Shown here: in pieces, positions 42,401 through 50,877 of the stretch | How the letters are laid out: each line of letters opens with the position of its first letter | How positions within the stretch are numbered: position 1 is the first letter of the stretch | Assembly (NCBI RefSeq): GCF_030865425.1 | Contig: NZ_JAVFCB010000003.1 | Coordinates: 62,001 to 126,000 of the forward strand | Source: Microbacterium capsulatum | GTDB taxonomy: Bacteria; Actinomycetota; Actinomycetes; Actinomycetales; Microbacteriaceae | Length of the DNA: 64,000 bases | Direction of reading: 5' to 3' | Translations under genes and position numbers: made by a program | The notes under the pieces: generated by a model | What the model saw: only the letters and a program-made list of their open reading frames with translations | Told to the model about the DNA's origin: nothing | Databases searched by the model: none

Positions 42401-43905
42401 GACTCGTCGATGATGCCACGTCGCGCGACGTCCCCGATCCGAGCGTCGATGGCCTCCTCGATCCGCGACAGCACCGCGCCGAGAGCACCGCGGTTGTCGG
42501 CGAGATGCACCCCGCCGAGAGGGCTGTGGGCTGTGCTCGTGTGGGGCAGCCACGCCAGCCACTGCCACTCGGGTGCGGCGGTCGGCGGGATGAGCGCCGC
42601 GATCGCCATCTCGGTCGGGGCGTGCCGGATCGCGAGCTGGGCGAGCAGCCCCCGCGCGACGTCGCGGGCAAGCGATCCGGCGACGCCGACGGATCCCGAC
42701 TCCCGCAGCGCCACCGCCACCGGCACGTCCGCGATCGTCGCGTAGCGGTCGCGGAGCTCGTGCAGCTCGCGAATGCTCTCCGGCAGGGTCTGCTGCGCGG
42801 GAGGCAGTTCGACCTCGGTGCGGGAGCGATCTGCACCGGTGCCGGTGCGAACGGCGAGGAACGTGCCGGACTCGGCGCGTTCCGTCCACAGCAGCGGTCC
42901 GAGCCGGAGCGCGTCCTGCTGCAGGGCGGCGAGGCTGGGCAGCTCCTCCTCGCGCACCGTGCGCTCTCGCGTCTGCAGCTCGTCGAGCCGCTCCCGAGTG
43001 AGCTGCATCGCCCCCGCGAACGCCTTCTTCCCGGCCTTGAGCGTGCGCCTCCCGACGAGCGCCTGATCGATGAACGCGCCGACGAGCAGCAAGGGGCTCA
43101 TCGCCATCATGAGCACGCCGAGCAGCTGACCGGTCAGAGCCCACATCACGGCGCCCATCACGAGCGGCGCGGCCAGCGCGATGTACGGGAAGCGCTGCCG
43201 AGGAGGCAGCTGGGGCGGCGCCGGCGCGGCGACCTTCTCGCCCGGGAAGCGCGGAACAACGCGCGGAGAGCGGATGTGGTCGATCTGCGGCGCGGAGGCC
43301 GCCCCGCCCTGCTGCAGGCGGGACAGAGAGAGCACCGAGTCGCCGATCGTCGCCGTGTCCGTCGGCCCGAGCACGACCCGGCCGATGCGGGTCCCGTCCA
43401 CGACCACCCCGTTCGCGGATCCGAGGTCGACGATCTCGATCCGGTCGGAGACGTTGATCCTGGCGTGCCGTTTGGAGACCAGCGGATCGCCGAGACGCAC
43501 GTCGACGTCGCGGTCCCGCCCGATCACGGTCGCGCCCTCGGGGAGGGCGAACTCCGCACCGGCGTCCGGTCCGGCCAGCACCCGCAGCCGGGCGGCGGCA
43601 GGCCCGCGGTCGCGAGGCGCGAAGCGATCCTGTTCGGGCACCGCTATCGCCTCGACGTGCATGCCCGAGAGCAGCCCGGCCTCGGCGATGGTCGTGTCGG
43701 CAGCCAGCGGGCGCCCGCCGTGCGGTGCGGACGCGTCGAGGATCCGCAGCGACACGGCGCCGCCCGCGGACGCGCCGGATCCGATCCCCTGGGGATCCGT
43801 CCGCACGAGCCGTCGGGCGACGTCGCCCACGGTCGCGGTCGCATCCACGGTGATCGCGAGATCGGTGCGGGCGGAGCCCGAGTGAAGAGTGACCTTCAGC
43901 TTCAT
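39499..43905 (-). CDS. EssC/EccC-like FtsK/SpoIIIE ATPase of the type VII secretion system
   Basis: A 1,468-residue motor. Residues 1-90 look like a ubiquitin-like YukD/EccD domain and ~105-190 form an FHA domain (VIGRDRDVDVRLGDPLVSKRHARI, DLGSANG). Two membrane helices (about 238-283) follow, then three P-loop domains: GGTTGAGKSEF (~691) with SLVIVVDEFAAL, FGAGGAGKSTAL (~1030) with ILLLVDGIGAF, and GPPGSGRTT (~1290), where the Walker Lys is Arg. FHA at the N-terminus is the EssC (Firmicutes type VIIb) layout rather than mycobacterial EccC. ATG 43905 overlaps the upstream gene by 4 nt. Confidence 0.92.
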   Translation of the reverse strand: MKLKVTLHSGSARTDLAITVDATATVGDVARRLVRTDPQGIGSGASAGGAVSLRILDASAPHGGRPLAADTTIAEAGLLSGMHVEAIAVPEQDRFAPRDRGPAAARLRVLAGPDAGAEFALPEGATVIGRDRDVDVRLGDPLVSKRHARINVSDRIEIVDLGSANGVVVDGTRIGRVVLGPTDTATIGDSVLSLSRLQQGGAASAPQIDHIRSPRVVPRFPGEKVAAPAPPQLPPRQRFPYIALAAPLVMGAVMWALTGQLLGVLMMAMSPLLLVGAFIDQALVGRRTLKAGKKAFAGAMQLTRERLDELQTRERTVREEELPSLAALQQDALRLGPLLWTERAESGTFLAVRTGTGADRSRTEVELPPAQQTLPESIRELHELRDRYATIADVPVAVALRESGSVGVAGSLARDVARGLLAQLAIRHAPTEMAIAALIPPTAAPEWQWLAWLPHTSTAHSPLGGVHLADNRGALGAVLSRIEEAIDARIGDVARRGIIDESAPSDMPEPRVPALVVFVEHGVPADRARLTRIAERGPDAGVHLVWCAPRVEQLPAACRAVVHVDDQGTAATGQVRHGTLATPIVPERLDIAGAEYLARQLAPVVDIGTPDVDDSDLPRSIGLPALLGDDVLDDADAIVDRWRQSGSITARGDAAAPRRRDGTLRAVFGHAGSEPFSLDLRADGPHALVGGTTGAGKSEFLQSWVLAMAAAHSPDRLTFLFVDYKGGAAFADCVQLPHTVGLVTDLSPHLVRRALESLRAELRHREHVLNAAGAKDLASMEKSGDPACPPSLVIVVDEFAALVQEVPEFVDGVVDVAQRGRSLGLHLVLATQRPAGVIKDNLRANTNLRIALRMADAEDSADILGDQMAAFFDPSVPGRGAVKIGPGRLIPFQTGYAGGHTSGEPPTPRIDVAGLGFGVHADWEEPQAEQVAVESGPNDISRIVRTAGEAATRAGIPAPRRPWLDELAAVYRFDRLPNPRVDTALPLGVIDEPARQAQPAFFFEPDDGNLVIFGAGGAGKSTALRTIAVAAAATARHGGPAHVYGLDFGSRGLSMLDGLPHVGAIIQGDDEERVVRLLRLLRDIVDERAVRYAAVNAGSVSEYRALAQAPEEPRILLLVDGIGAFKEQYEFGAAHLSASFSAFAQIAADGRALGVHVVATADRPNALPTSIASTMQQRIVLRLAHEDDYLMLGAPRDVLSPVSPPGRGIVRGLEVQIAVLGASGNIAEQAREMERLGRSLGRATGPRPAGVGRVPEHVLLADLPVGPAETPVIGVDDVTLGAAVVRTSGPLLLAGPPGSGRTTAVATLGAAVRRADPALQTVLLSSRRSVLASAGWSRRAEGPEAVLALASELVPRIEARERFALFVEGLPEFTGTEAEYELDRLVKAAAREELFVVGEGESSTWSQAYTLGQPFKASRRGLILVPGEMDGDLLLGTPLGRIRRADFPAGRGFLIAGGRAAKVQVAHV

Positions 43906-44648
43906 GCAGTGTCCTCCGGGCTCATGTCGAGGAGCGGGAGATCCGCCCGGGTCACGATCCGTGCGGCGATCGCGTACTCGACGAGGCGGATCCGTCGGTT
44001 GGTCGCGTACGAGCGCATGCCGCCGCGCAGCCCCCGCACACCGAGGCGGTCGAACTTGTCGCAGACGTTGTCGAGCTTGCGGTTGAAGCGGGTGATGCTC
44101 CAGCCCAGGCGCGCCGCAGCCCTGGCACCGGTGGGGATCTCCCCCATCCCGACGCCGTCGCGCAGCAGCATCGACTCGGCGAGCGCGAGGATCACCAGCT
44201 TCTGCGAGGGAGTCAGCGTGACGTCGCCGACCGTGGTGATGCCGTGCACCGGTCTCGGTGCCGCCTCGGCGAACGCGGGTTCGGCCATGTGCACGGAGAG
44301 CTCGTAGGTCGTCGGCCCGGCGGTGAAGACGACCGTGGTGAGCCCGAACACGAGCGGCAGCCGGGCTCCGGGGCCGAGCCACGACTGCAGCCGCCCCGCA
44401 CCGTCCGTGACCGTGACCGCGAGCCGGGTACCGACGTTCGACATCACCCAGAGCCCCTCGACCTGGCGCACGTCCAGCAGGTGCCGGTGCAGGAACGGAT
44501 TGTCATCGATGACGAGGTCGGCCTCGCGGCCGATGGACATGCTGCCGCCGGCGCGCAGCGCGTGCCATTCCCCGCAGTACTCGACGTGCAGCGCGGGCTC
44601 GTCCGGATCGGGCGTGATACCGGCGACGACCGCGATCGATCCGGTCAT
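43902..44648 (-). CDS. FHA-like protein with C-terminal helix-turn-helix-like region
   Basis: A 248-residue protein. Residues ~20-110 form a degenerate FHA-like domain (MSIGREADLVIDDNPFLHRHLLDVRQVEGLWVMSN; the usual SRxH is LHRH). The C-terminal third, TLTPSQKLVILALAESMLLRDGVGMGEIPTGARAAARLGWSITRFNRKLDNVCDKF, resembles a winged or LuxR-like HTH with the pattern of a reading-frame-independent sequence classifier. It may be a phosphorylation-dependent transcription factor for the locus. Its start overlaps the kinase stop and its stop overlaps the EssC-like start, both by 4 nt. Confidence 0.7.
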   Translation of the reverse strand: MTGSIAVVAGITPDPDEPALHVEYCGEWHALRAGGSMSIGREADLVIDDNPFLHRHLLDVRQVEGLWVMSNVGTRLAVTVTDGAGRLQSWLGPGARLPLVFGLTTVVFTAGPTTYELSVHMAEPAFAEAAPRPVHGITTVGDVTLTPSQKLVILALAESMLLRDGVGMGEIPTGARAAARLGWSITRFNRKLDNVCDKFDRLGVRGLRGGMRSYATNRRIRLVEYAIAARIVTRADLPLLDMSPEDTA

Positions 44649-46336
44649 GGCGCGCATCCCTGTACGCCGTCGGCGGAGGCCACCCCGGACGCGCGTACCA
44701 GCAGCACCTGGATGCACGTGCGGCCGCCCGCGGCGACCGGAACAGTGGCGGTCGCCGCCGTCGAGGTCTGGAACGTGGACTCCTGACCCGCGACCACCGG
44801 GCGCCAGCGATAGGTGTCGCCCTTCTTCGGATCCGGGTCGGTCCACATGAACGCGACCTGGTCGCCCGTCACGATGCCCTTCAGGTCCTTGACGTCGACC
44901 GGCTGGTCGCTTCCGACGTCGATCGGATCCGGTGAGGAGCTCGACTTCGGGGCCGCCGACCCGGGCGGCACCACCACGAGCGCGATCGTCACGACGGCCG
45001 CGAGGAGTGCCACCCCGCCTACGAGCAGGCCGATCCGCGCACCACGACGGCGCTTCGGCGACGCCTCCGGCGGGGACTGAGACGGCGCCGCGGACTCGCG
45101 CACGATCGTCTCGTCGACCGCGGCGGCGATGGGGGCGGCGAATGCACCCGGGTCGCCGAGCACGGGGCCTGCGACGTATCCCTGCGCCGGCGACACGGTG
45201 TCGGGCGGACGCACCACGCTCGCGTCGTCGAGAGGGGCGGCGAGGCCTGCCGCAGCACCAAGGGCGCCGTGACGAGTCGCCCCCGATGTATCGGCCGACG
45301 GTCCGGCAGGCGACCCCCCGAGCACCTTCGTCGGATCCGGGACCGTCGTGCCCGCCGGCGCGACAGAGGCGGTGGAGGCGCCGGGCACGGTCGTCCCGGT
45401 CTGCGCGTCGATCCGCACGATGCCGCGGAAGCGCGTCTCCTCCTCGCCGTCGTCATGCGGGGTCGAGGCGAGTTCCTCCTCGACGACGTCGATCGATGTG
45501 GGCTGCATGCCGAGGCCGATCTGCACGCGCTGCAGGGCGCGCGCGAACTCGAGCGCGCTCGCGTATCGGTCCTCAGGACGCTTGGCCATGGCGCGGCGCA
45601 GCACGGCCTCGAGCTCCTCCGAGACGTCGTGGCGGCCGAGCGGGGGCAGCGGCGCCGCCTGGATCCGCGAGATCACGTCGATCTCACTGTTCGCCCCGCC
45701 CACGATCTGGAACGGCGTGCGGTTCACGAGCAGCGTGTACAGGGTTGCGGCCAGCGAGTACACGTCGGACGCGGCAGTGCCGGTCGGCGGCACCGCGAGC
45801 GACTCGGGCGGCGACCAGGGGATGCTCATGCCGACGAGCTCCTGCCCGCCGGCCGCTGAGATTCCGAAGTCGGTGAGCTTCGGCTTGCCGTACTCCGTGA
45901 CGAGGATGTTCGCGGGCTTGATGTCCCGGTGCAGGATCCCGGCGCGGTGCGTGGTCTCGATGGCTCCCGCGATCTGGATCCCGATCCGCAGCGTGTCGGC
46001 CTCGCTGAACCGCTCGGCGCGGTGCCGCATCTGCAGGTTCGGCTTGGAGCAGTACTCCATGACGAGGTACGGGCGCCCGTCGTCCGAGACGCCGGCCTGG
46101 TAGACGGCGACGATCGACGGATGATTCGCGAACTGCGCCATCACGTTCGCCTCTTCGGTGAACCCCGCGATGGTGGACGCGGCCATGCGCTCCTTGAGCA
46201 GCACCTTCACCGCGACCTGCCGGCGCGGATGCGACTGCTGGTACAGGAACACGTCGGCGAAGCCGCCGGAGCCGAGCAGGCGGATGCTCTCGAAGCCCGG
46301 GATGACGGGTGGACTGGAAGGAGGACGCGCAGCCAT
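44645..46336 (-). CDS. Transmembrane Ser/Thr protein kinase (PknB type)
   Basis: A 563-residue Hanks-type kinase. The glycine loop is LGSGGFADVF, ATP Lys44 is in VAVKVLL, the catalytic loop is HRDIKPANIL (Asp138) and DFG is at 156-158. After a Thr/Pro-rich juxtamembrane part (likely autophosphorylation sites) comes one membrane helix (about 437-458), then a ~100-residue outside domain of FN3-like appearance ending with a Cys pair. There are no PASTA repeats, so it does not sense muropeptides like PknB. GTG 46339 is an alternative start; ATG has the better-spaced RBS. The phosphatase and FHA partners are encoded beside it. Confidence 0.93.
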   Translation of the reverse strand: MAARPPSSPPVIPGFESIRLLGSGGFADVFLYQQSHPRRQVAVKVLLKERMAASTIAGFTEEANVMAQFANHPSIVAVYQAGVSDDGRPYLVMEYCSKPNLQMRHRAERFSEADTLRIGIQIAGAIETTHRAGILHRDIKPANILVTEYGKPKLTDFGISAAGGQELVGMSIPWSPPESLAVPPTGTAASDVYSLAATLYTLLVNRTPFQIVGGANSEIDVISRIQAAPLPPLGRHDVSEELEAVLRRAMAKRPEDRYASALEFARALQRVQIGLGMQPTSIDVVEEELASTPHDDGEEETRFRGIVRIDAQTGTTVPGASTASVAPAGTTVPDPTKVLGGSPAGPSADTSGATRHGALGAAAGLAAPLDDASVVRPPDTVSPAQGYVAGPVLGDPGAFAAPIAAAVDETIVRESAAPSQSPPEASPKRRRGARIGLLVGGVALLAAVVTIALVVVPPGSAAPKSSSSPDPIDVGSDQPVDVKDLKGIVTGDQVAFMWTDPDPKKGDTYRWRPVVAGQESTFQTSTAATATVPVAAGGRTCIQVLLVRASGVASADGVQGCAP

Positions 46337-47790
46337 CACAGCCCTTCGAAGGAGAGAACGATGTCGTCGCCGAGGTCGAGCCGGTCGCCGCCGACGAGAA
46401 GCGTCGCCTCGCCGGGGTGCAGGCGCACCGGCTCAGCCCCGACCCGCAGCAGCCGCGTGCCGTTGGTCGTATTGAGATCGGTCGCGACGATGTCGGCCCC
46501 TTCCACCCGCAGCTCGACGTGACTGCGCGAGACGTCCTGGTTCGGGCTGTCGACCGTGACCAGGTGGGGGATGAGCCCTGTCGCGCGCACGGCCCTGGGA
46601 CGACGGCCGATCACGGCGCCGCGGTCGAGCACGACCCGCTCCCCCGACGACACCAGGAGCACGGCGGGTGCGGACGCAGCGACGGCCGCCGGCGCTGCGA
46701 CCGCGGCAGCCACCAGCCCCTGGAGCCCGAGCAGATGCTCGGCGGACACCGTCTCGCCGTCGTGATCGCCCTGCTGCACGCCCGCCGGGCCGGCGGGAGC
46801 CGCCGCGGGTGCGCCGGTCGACGTCCCCCTGGGGATCCCCGTGATCATGACCGAGCCCGGGGCGGTCTCGGGACGCACCGCCGCCGCCTCCACGGACTGG
46901 ATCCGTGTCTCACCCCAGAGCAGGTGGTCGTAGCCGGTGGTCAGGTCTGGCGCCTCCTCCCCGTCCTCCGCGGTCTCATCGTCCGAGGTCTCGCCGAACG
47001 TCTCGTCGAGCGGGGCGACGTAGGTCTGGCCGAGAACCGAGCCGAGAGTCTCGTCCGCGCTCGCTTCTGCGGCCGGCTCGTCGAGCTCGGTCGCGCGAAC
47101 GATGGGCACGGTGTCACGAGGATCGGGGTCCGACGGCGCGGGATCGGGCGGTTCGGCGATGACGATCGGCTCTGCGAGCGCAGAAGGCTCGGAATGCCGG
47201 CCGTCGTCCTCGGACTCCTCGACCGGAGCCGGCGCGGCGGCGACCGGGATCGGATCCGGAGCGGTCGATGCGGATCGGGTGCCCTCCGAGGCTGCCGTCT
47301 CGCCGATCACAGGGCGGTGCGGCGCCGAGGTGTCGATCTCGGTCCGCACGCGCGAGAGCTCCCAGTGCACCCGACCGACCGCAGCCACGCCGTCGGCGAG
47401 CGGGTAGAGCACCGGCTCGTCGCCGGCGCCCGCCAGCTCGACGGCCACCACGCCTGCCACCGAGCGCTCGCTCCAGGTAGCGACGCCCAGCCCGCCGACC
47501 TCCTCGACCGAGCCGTCGGCCCGGGTCAATCGTGCACGGGCGGTGCCGCGCACCATGAGCCGCACCTCGTCCGCGTCCTCGTCGCGGAACGCGACGGCGA
47601 ACGAGGGCAGCGCGCCGAGGGACGAGCCGAAGGAGCCCACGAGCACCTGGATCACCGCGCCGGGCACGGGGTCGGCGGACAGCGCCGACCACATGGCACT
47701 CACGGACGCGGCCGGCAGTTCCGCTGAGAACAGCGCCGCCACGCCCTTACCGACGACCGCGGTCCAATCCCCCCGACTATAGGCGACCAT
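46336..47790 (-). CDS. FHA-domain protein, probable kinase partner
   Basis: A 484-residue soluble protein. An N-terminal ~150-residue domain of unknown type (DWTAVVGKGVAALFSAELPAASVSAMWSAL) is followed by a long acidic, disordered linker (about 155-370). The C-terminal FHA domain (about 405-484) has VIGRRPR, DVSRSHVEL and DLNTTNGT. The Thr-rich acidic linker offers kinase target sites. Coupled by overlap to both the phosphatase gene (14 nt) and the kinase gene (1 nt). Confidence 0.78.
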   Translation of the reverse strand: MVAYSRGDWTAVVGKGVAALFSAELPAASVSAMWSALSADPVPGAVIQVLVGSFGSSLGALPSFAVAFRDEDADEVRLMVRGTARARLTRADGSVEEVGGLGVATWSERSVAGVVAVELAGAGDEPVLYPLADGVAAVGRVHWELSRVRTEIDTSAPHRPVIGETAASEGTRSASTAPDPIPVAAAPAPVEESEDDGRHSEPSALAEPIVIAEPPDPAPSDPDPRDTVPIVRATELDEPAAEASADETLGSVLGQTYVAPLDETFGETSDDETAEDGEEAPDLTTGYDHLLWGETRIQSVEAAAVRPETAPGSVMITGIPRGTSTGAPAAAPAGPAGVQQGDHDGETVSAEHLLGLQGLVAAAVAAPAAVAASAPAVLLVSSGERVVLDRGAVIGRRPRAVRATGLIPHLVTVDSPNQDVSRSHVELRVEGADIVATDLNTTNGTRLLRVGAEPVRLHPGEATLLVGGDRLDLGDDIVLSFEGL

Positions 47791-48589
47791 GCGCTTCCCC
47801 TTCCTGCTCCGCCGGGCGCGGCAAGGTGGCGCCCGCGGTGTCGTCCTCGCTCTCCTCATCGGTGAGCGCCTCGATCACGTCGACCACGACGACCGTGATG
47901 TTGTCGCGCCCGCCTCGGAGCAGCGCCTCGTGCACGAGCCTCGTGGCGGCGCCTTGGGGCGACGGCTCGTCGCACAGGACACGCCCGATGTCGTCGGCAC
48001 CGAGTTCTTTGGTGAGCCCGTCGGAGCAGACCAGCAGACGCTCCGCGGTCACGACCGGCAGCAGCCAGTAGTCCGGTGTCGCCGTGGATCCCGCCCCCAG
48101 AGCGCGCGTGATGACACTGCGCTGCGGGTGCCGCTCGGCCTCGGCGGCCGAGATGCTGCCGCTGTCGATGAGCTGCTGCACGGATGAATGGTCGACGCTG
48201 ATCTGGGCCAGCGAGCCGCCGAAGAGCCGGTATGTCCGCGAATCGCCGACATTGAGGATCACCCAGTACGGCTCGCCCGCCTGCTCGCAGAGCACCGCAC
48301 CGCAGAGCGTGGTGCCGGGCGGGAAGGATCCGGATCCCAGCTCGTCGACACTGCGCGCCGCCCGCGCGAAGGCCTCCTGAACGGCGTCCGGAGCGAGGCG
48401 AGTGCCGACGAGACCGGTGAATTCGGCGATCGCCCGCGCGCTCGCCTCAGCCCCGGCCTCGTGTCCGCCCATGCCGTCGGCGACGAGGAACAGCGGGGCC
48501 TCGGCGAGGTGGGAGTCCTCGTTGCGCGGACGGCGGAGCCCGCGATCCGAGGCCGATCCCCAGGCGAGCTCCACGCCGTTCAGGCGCAT
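47777..48589 (-). CDS. PP2C-family Ser/Thr protein phosphatase
   Basis: A 270-residue metal-dependent phosphatase with all PP2C motifs: RPRNEDSHL (22-28), VADGMGGHEAG (Asp38, metal), NVGDSRTYRL (115-118) and RDNITVVVVDV (228-238). There is no membrane helix, so it is cytoplasmic, unlike mycobacterial PstP. It should reverse phosphorylation by the neighbouring kinase. ATG 48589 overlaps the upstream stop by one base; GTG 48592 is an alternative. Confidence 0.92.
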   Translation of the reverse strand: MRLNGVELAWGSASDRGLRRPRNEDSHLAEAPLFLVADGMGGHEAGAEASARAIAEFTGLVGTRLAPDAVQEAFARAARSVDELGSGSFPPGTTLCGAVLCEQAGEPYWVILNVGDSRTYRLFGGSLAQISVDHSSVQQLIDSGSISAAEAERHPQRSVITRALGAGSTATPDYWLLPVVTAERLLVCSDGLTKELGADDIGRVLCDEPSPQGAATRLVHEALLRGGRDNITVVVVDVIEALTDEESEDDTAGATLPRPAEQEGEAHGRL

Positions 48590-50877
48590 CACGTCGACTC
48601 CCCGTTCTTCCGGCGCAGAGGAAGGCGCAGCACCGGCCGGTGGAACCCGCGCAGCCTCGGCCGGCGGATCCCGCGCAGCACAGACGCGGGGAACAGACGT
48701 GCCCGCACGCGACGATGCCAAGGCATGGCGCGTGCGAGGAGCACCCGGGCCTGCTCCGTGTCCGCCCAGTACTGCCGGGCATCGGCCTCGTCGGGTTCGC
48801 CCGCCCCGAACACCGCAGCGTCCGCTCGGTGCGCGAGTGCCACGGCCCCGCCCTCGGGCACGCGCGCGTCGAGCGCCGCACCCTGCTCGCGCCGCGTTCC
48901 GCCCCGCGGGACCGCGTAGCCGACATCGCCCGCGGCGTCGATGAGCTCCGCCCACCCGCCGTCGACCCGGCCGACGCTTCCGCCACGCCCCGCACGGCCG
49001 CGACGACGACGCGCCTGGAGGATCGCGAGGGCGATCGACGGGCCGCACAGAACCAGCAGCACGAGCAGCGACAGCCCTGTGATCTGCAGCGTCGCCCACA
49101 GCCAGCCGAGGTCGACCGGCTGATGGCCCTTCTGAGAGTCCTCGACGGGTGGTGCCGGCGGCAGCTGCGCCGGCTCCTGCGGCTGCTGCGGCGGCTGGGC
49201 GACCTGCGCACGCGGCTTCTGCCGCGGCTTGGGCGCCTGCTCGGTGGGGATCCTGTCTTCCGGCGGGGTCGGGTGGAACGCGACCCAGCCCGCGCCGTCG
49301 AAGGGCACCTCCACCCACGCGTGCACGTCCTTGCCGGTGACGGCCGTCTTTCCGGCCGCGGGCGTGAAGCCGAGCACGACGCGGGAGGGCACACCCATCT
49401 GGGCGAGCGCGAGCGCCATCGCGACCGAGTACTGCTCGTCGTCGCCGATCATCTGCTCCTGCCCGACGAGAGCCTGCTCGCGGTTCAGGGAGTGGCCCGA
49501 GCGGGAGGCCGCCTGACCGGCCAGGCCGTGGCTGAAGTACCCCTTGCGGAAGAACGCCTCGAGCGCCTTGATCTGTTCGATCGGGGTGCCCGTGGACGGC
49601 ACGGTGTCGCCGATGATTCCGGAGATCGCGTCCGGGATCTTGGCAGGGGCCGGCATGCTGATCTTCGCGACCTGCGCCTTCGCGAGCTGGGCGTCGGTGG
49701 GCGTCGCGGGCACCGTCACATCGAGGGTGTAGTGCGAGCCCTTGCTCAGGCCCGTGGTGACCACCGCCGTGCCGGTCGCGGCGTTGTAGTTCACGGCCTC
49801 GGCGTCCACCTTGCCCTCCGCGGCGAAGTCGTCGAGGTAGCCGACCGTCGGCATCCACACGCCGCCGAGGTCGTCGATCGTGATCCCGATCCGGGCGCGC
49901 GTTCCGTGAAGGGGATCGTCGACCGAGCGCCCGAGGCGGCTGAACACACCGGATCCCGGGCCTCCGCTGCCGGACACCTTGTAGACGATGCCGTCGTACA
50001 GGTCGAGGGTGGCGAGGCGTACCGGCACCCCGTCGGGGAGCCCCGTGACGTCGAAAAGCGAGGAGTCGGATCCGTCCCGCGTCCACTTCCGGAAGCTCAT
50101 CAGCGGTGAGGCGTAGTCGTGCAGCTCGAGCGGAGGGACGACGTGATCGCGCAGCACGTCGCGGTTCGGGGCGGCGATCGCGGCCGCCGCACCGCCCCCG
50201 GCCGCCGCAGCGACGACGATGGCGCCGGCGATCGCCGCGCCGACGACCCTGCCCGACCGGGAGGGGGCCTGCTCGCCGACGACGGCCAGCTCCCCCGCAT
50301 GTCGAGCCCGCTGCGCCCACCAGGCCGCCCAGCTCACCCCCACGAGGGCGAACGCGGCGCCGACCGCCACGGGGAACGAACCGAGGTAGGTGCTGAACGC
50401 CATCGCGAACACGAGCAGCATCCCGGTCGGGATGAGGGCGAAGAGCACGCGGCGCACCCGCACTGCGATGGTGACCGCGACGGTGGCCGCGATCAGGGCG
50501 GCGATGAACGGTCCGATGACGAGCGAACCGAAGCCCTGGAACGGCGCCGGCAGCGTGAGCAGCTGCCGCCAGACCTCCACGGCGTCGGTGGCGAGGGCGC
50601 TGAGCACGCTCAGCGTGGGCACGACGCCGAACAAGGCGATGTCGCCGTGCCCGATCGCCCCGCCGACGAGGAAGTACGCGACCACCACCGCCGCGGCGAC
50701 GACGAGCACGCCCCAGCGACGCCAGGCGCCGAGGACCGCGATGAGGGCGCCGAGCAGTGTTCCGGCACTCGCGGCCACCCAGAACCCGATGCTCTGGAAC
50801 GCCGAGGAGAGCGGGACGATGGCCAGGCCGATCAAGACGACGATGACCGTGACGTCTGTCCAGGAACGGGACTTCAT
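48589..50877 (-). CDS. Transglutaminase-fold membrane protein lacking catalytic residues
   Basis: A 762-residue protein. Five or six membrane helices fill residues 1-220, a ~350-residue outside region carries a transglutaminase-like core, and one last helix (about 625-650) is followed by a cytoplasmic tail. The core reads MIGDDEQYSVAMALALAQMGVPSRVVLGFTP, then DVHAWVEVPFDGAGWVAFHPTP. The His is kept, but the Cys expected before the helix is absent (no Cys anywhere in the external part) and the Asp of DPT is His. So the fold is retained and the chemistry is probably lost. It corresponds to the tgm gene of the bifidobacterial PFNA cluster. Confidence 0.82.
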   Translation of the reverse strand: MKSRSWTDVTVIVVLIGLAIVPLSSAFQSIGFWVAASAGTLLGALIAVLGAWRRWGVLVVAAAVVVAYFLVGGAIGHGDIALFGVVPTLSVLSALATDAVEVWRQLLTLPAPFQGFGSLVIGPFIAALIAATVAVTIAVRVRRVLFALIPTGMLLVFAMAFSTYLGSFPVAVGAAFALVGVSWAAWWAQRARHAGELAVVGEQAPSRSGRVVGAAIAGAIVVAAAAGGGAAAAIAAPNRDVLRDHVVPPLELHDYASPLMSFRKWTRDGSDSSLFDVTGLPDGVPVRLATLDLYDGIVYKVSGSGGPGSGVFSRLGRSVDDPLHGTRARIGITIDDLGGVWMPTVGYLDDFAAEGKVDAEAVNYNAATGTAVVTTGLSKGSHYTLDVTVPATPTDAQLAKAQVAKISMPAPAKIPDAISGIIGDTVPSTGTPIEQIKALEAFFRKGYFSHGLAGQAASRSGHSLNREQALVGQEQMIGDDEQYSVAMALALAQMGVPSRVVLGFTPAAGKTAVTGKDVHAWVEVPFDGAGWVAFHPTPPEDRIPTEQAPKPRQKPRAQVAQPPQQPQEPAQLPPAPPVEDSQKGHQPVDLGWLWATLQITGLSLLVLLVLCGPSIALAILQARRRRGRAGRGGSVGRVDGGWAELIDAAGDVGYAVPRGGTRREQGAALDARVPEGGAVALAHRADAAVFGAGEPDEADARQYWADTEQARVLLARAMPWHRRVRARLFPASVLRGIRRPRLRGFHRPVLRLPLRRKNGEST

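Noticed and set aside
39505..44307. 1,600-codon open frame on the plus strand
   Set aside because: It is the antisense shadow of the EssC-like gene; its translation is Arg/Ala/Gly-rich with no domain, as expected in high-GC DNA.
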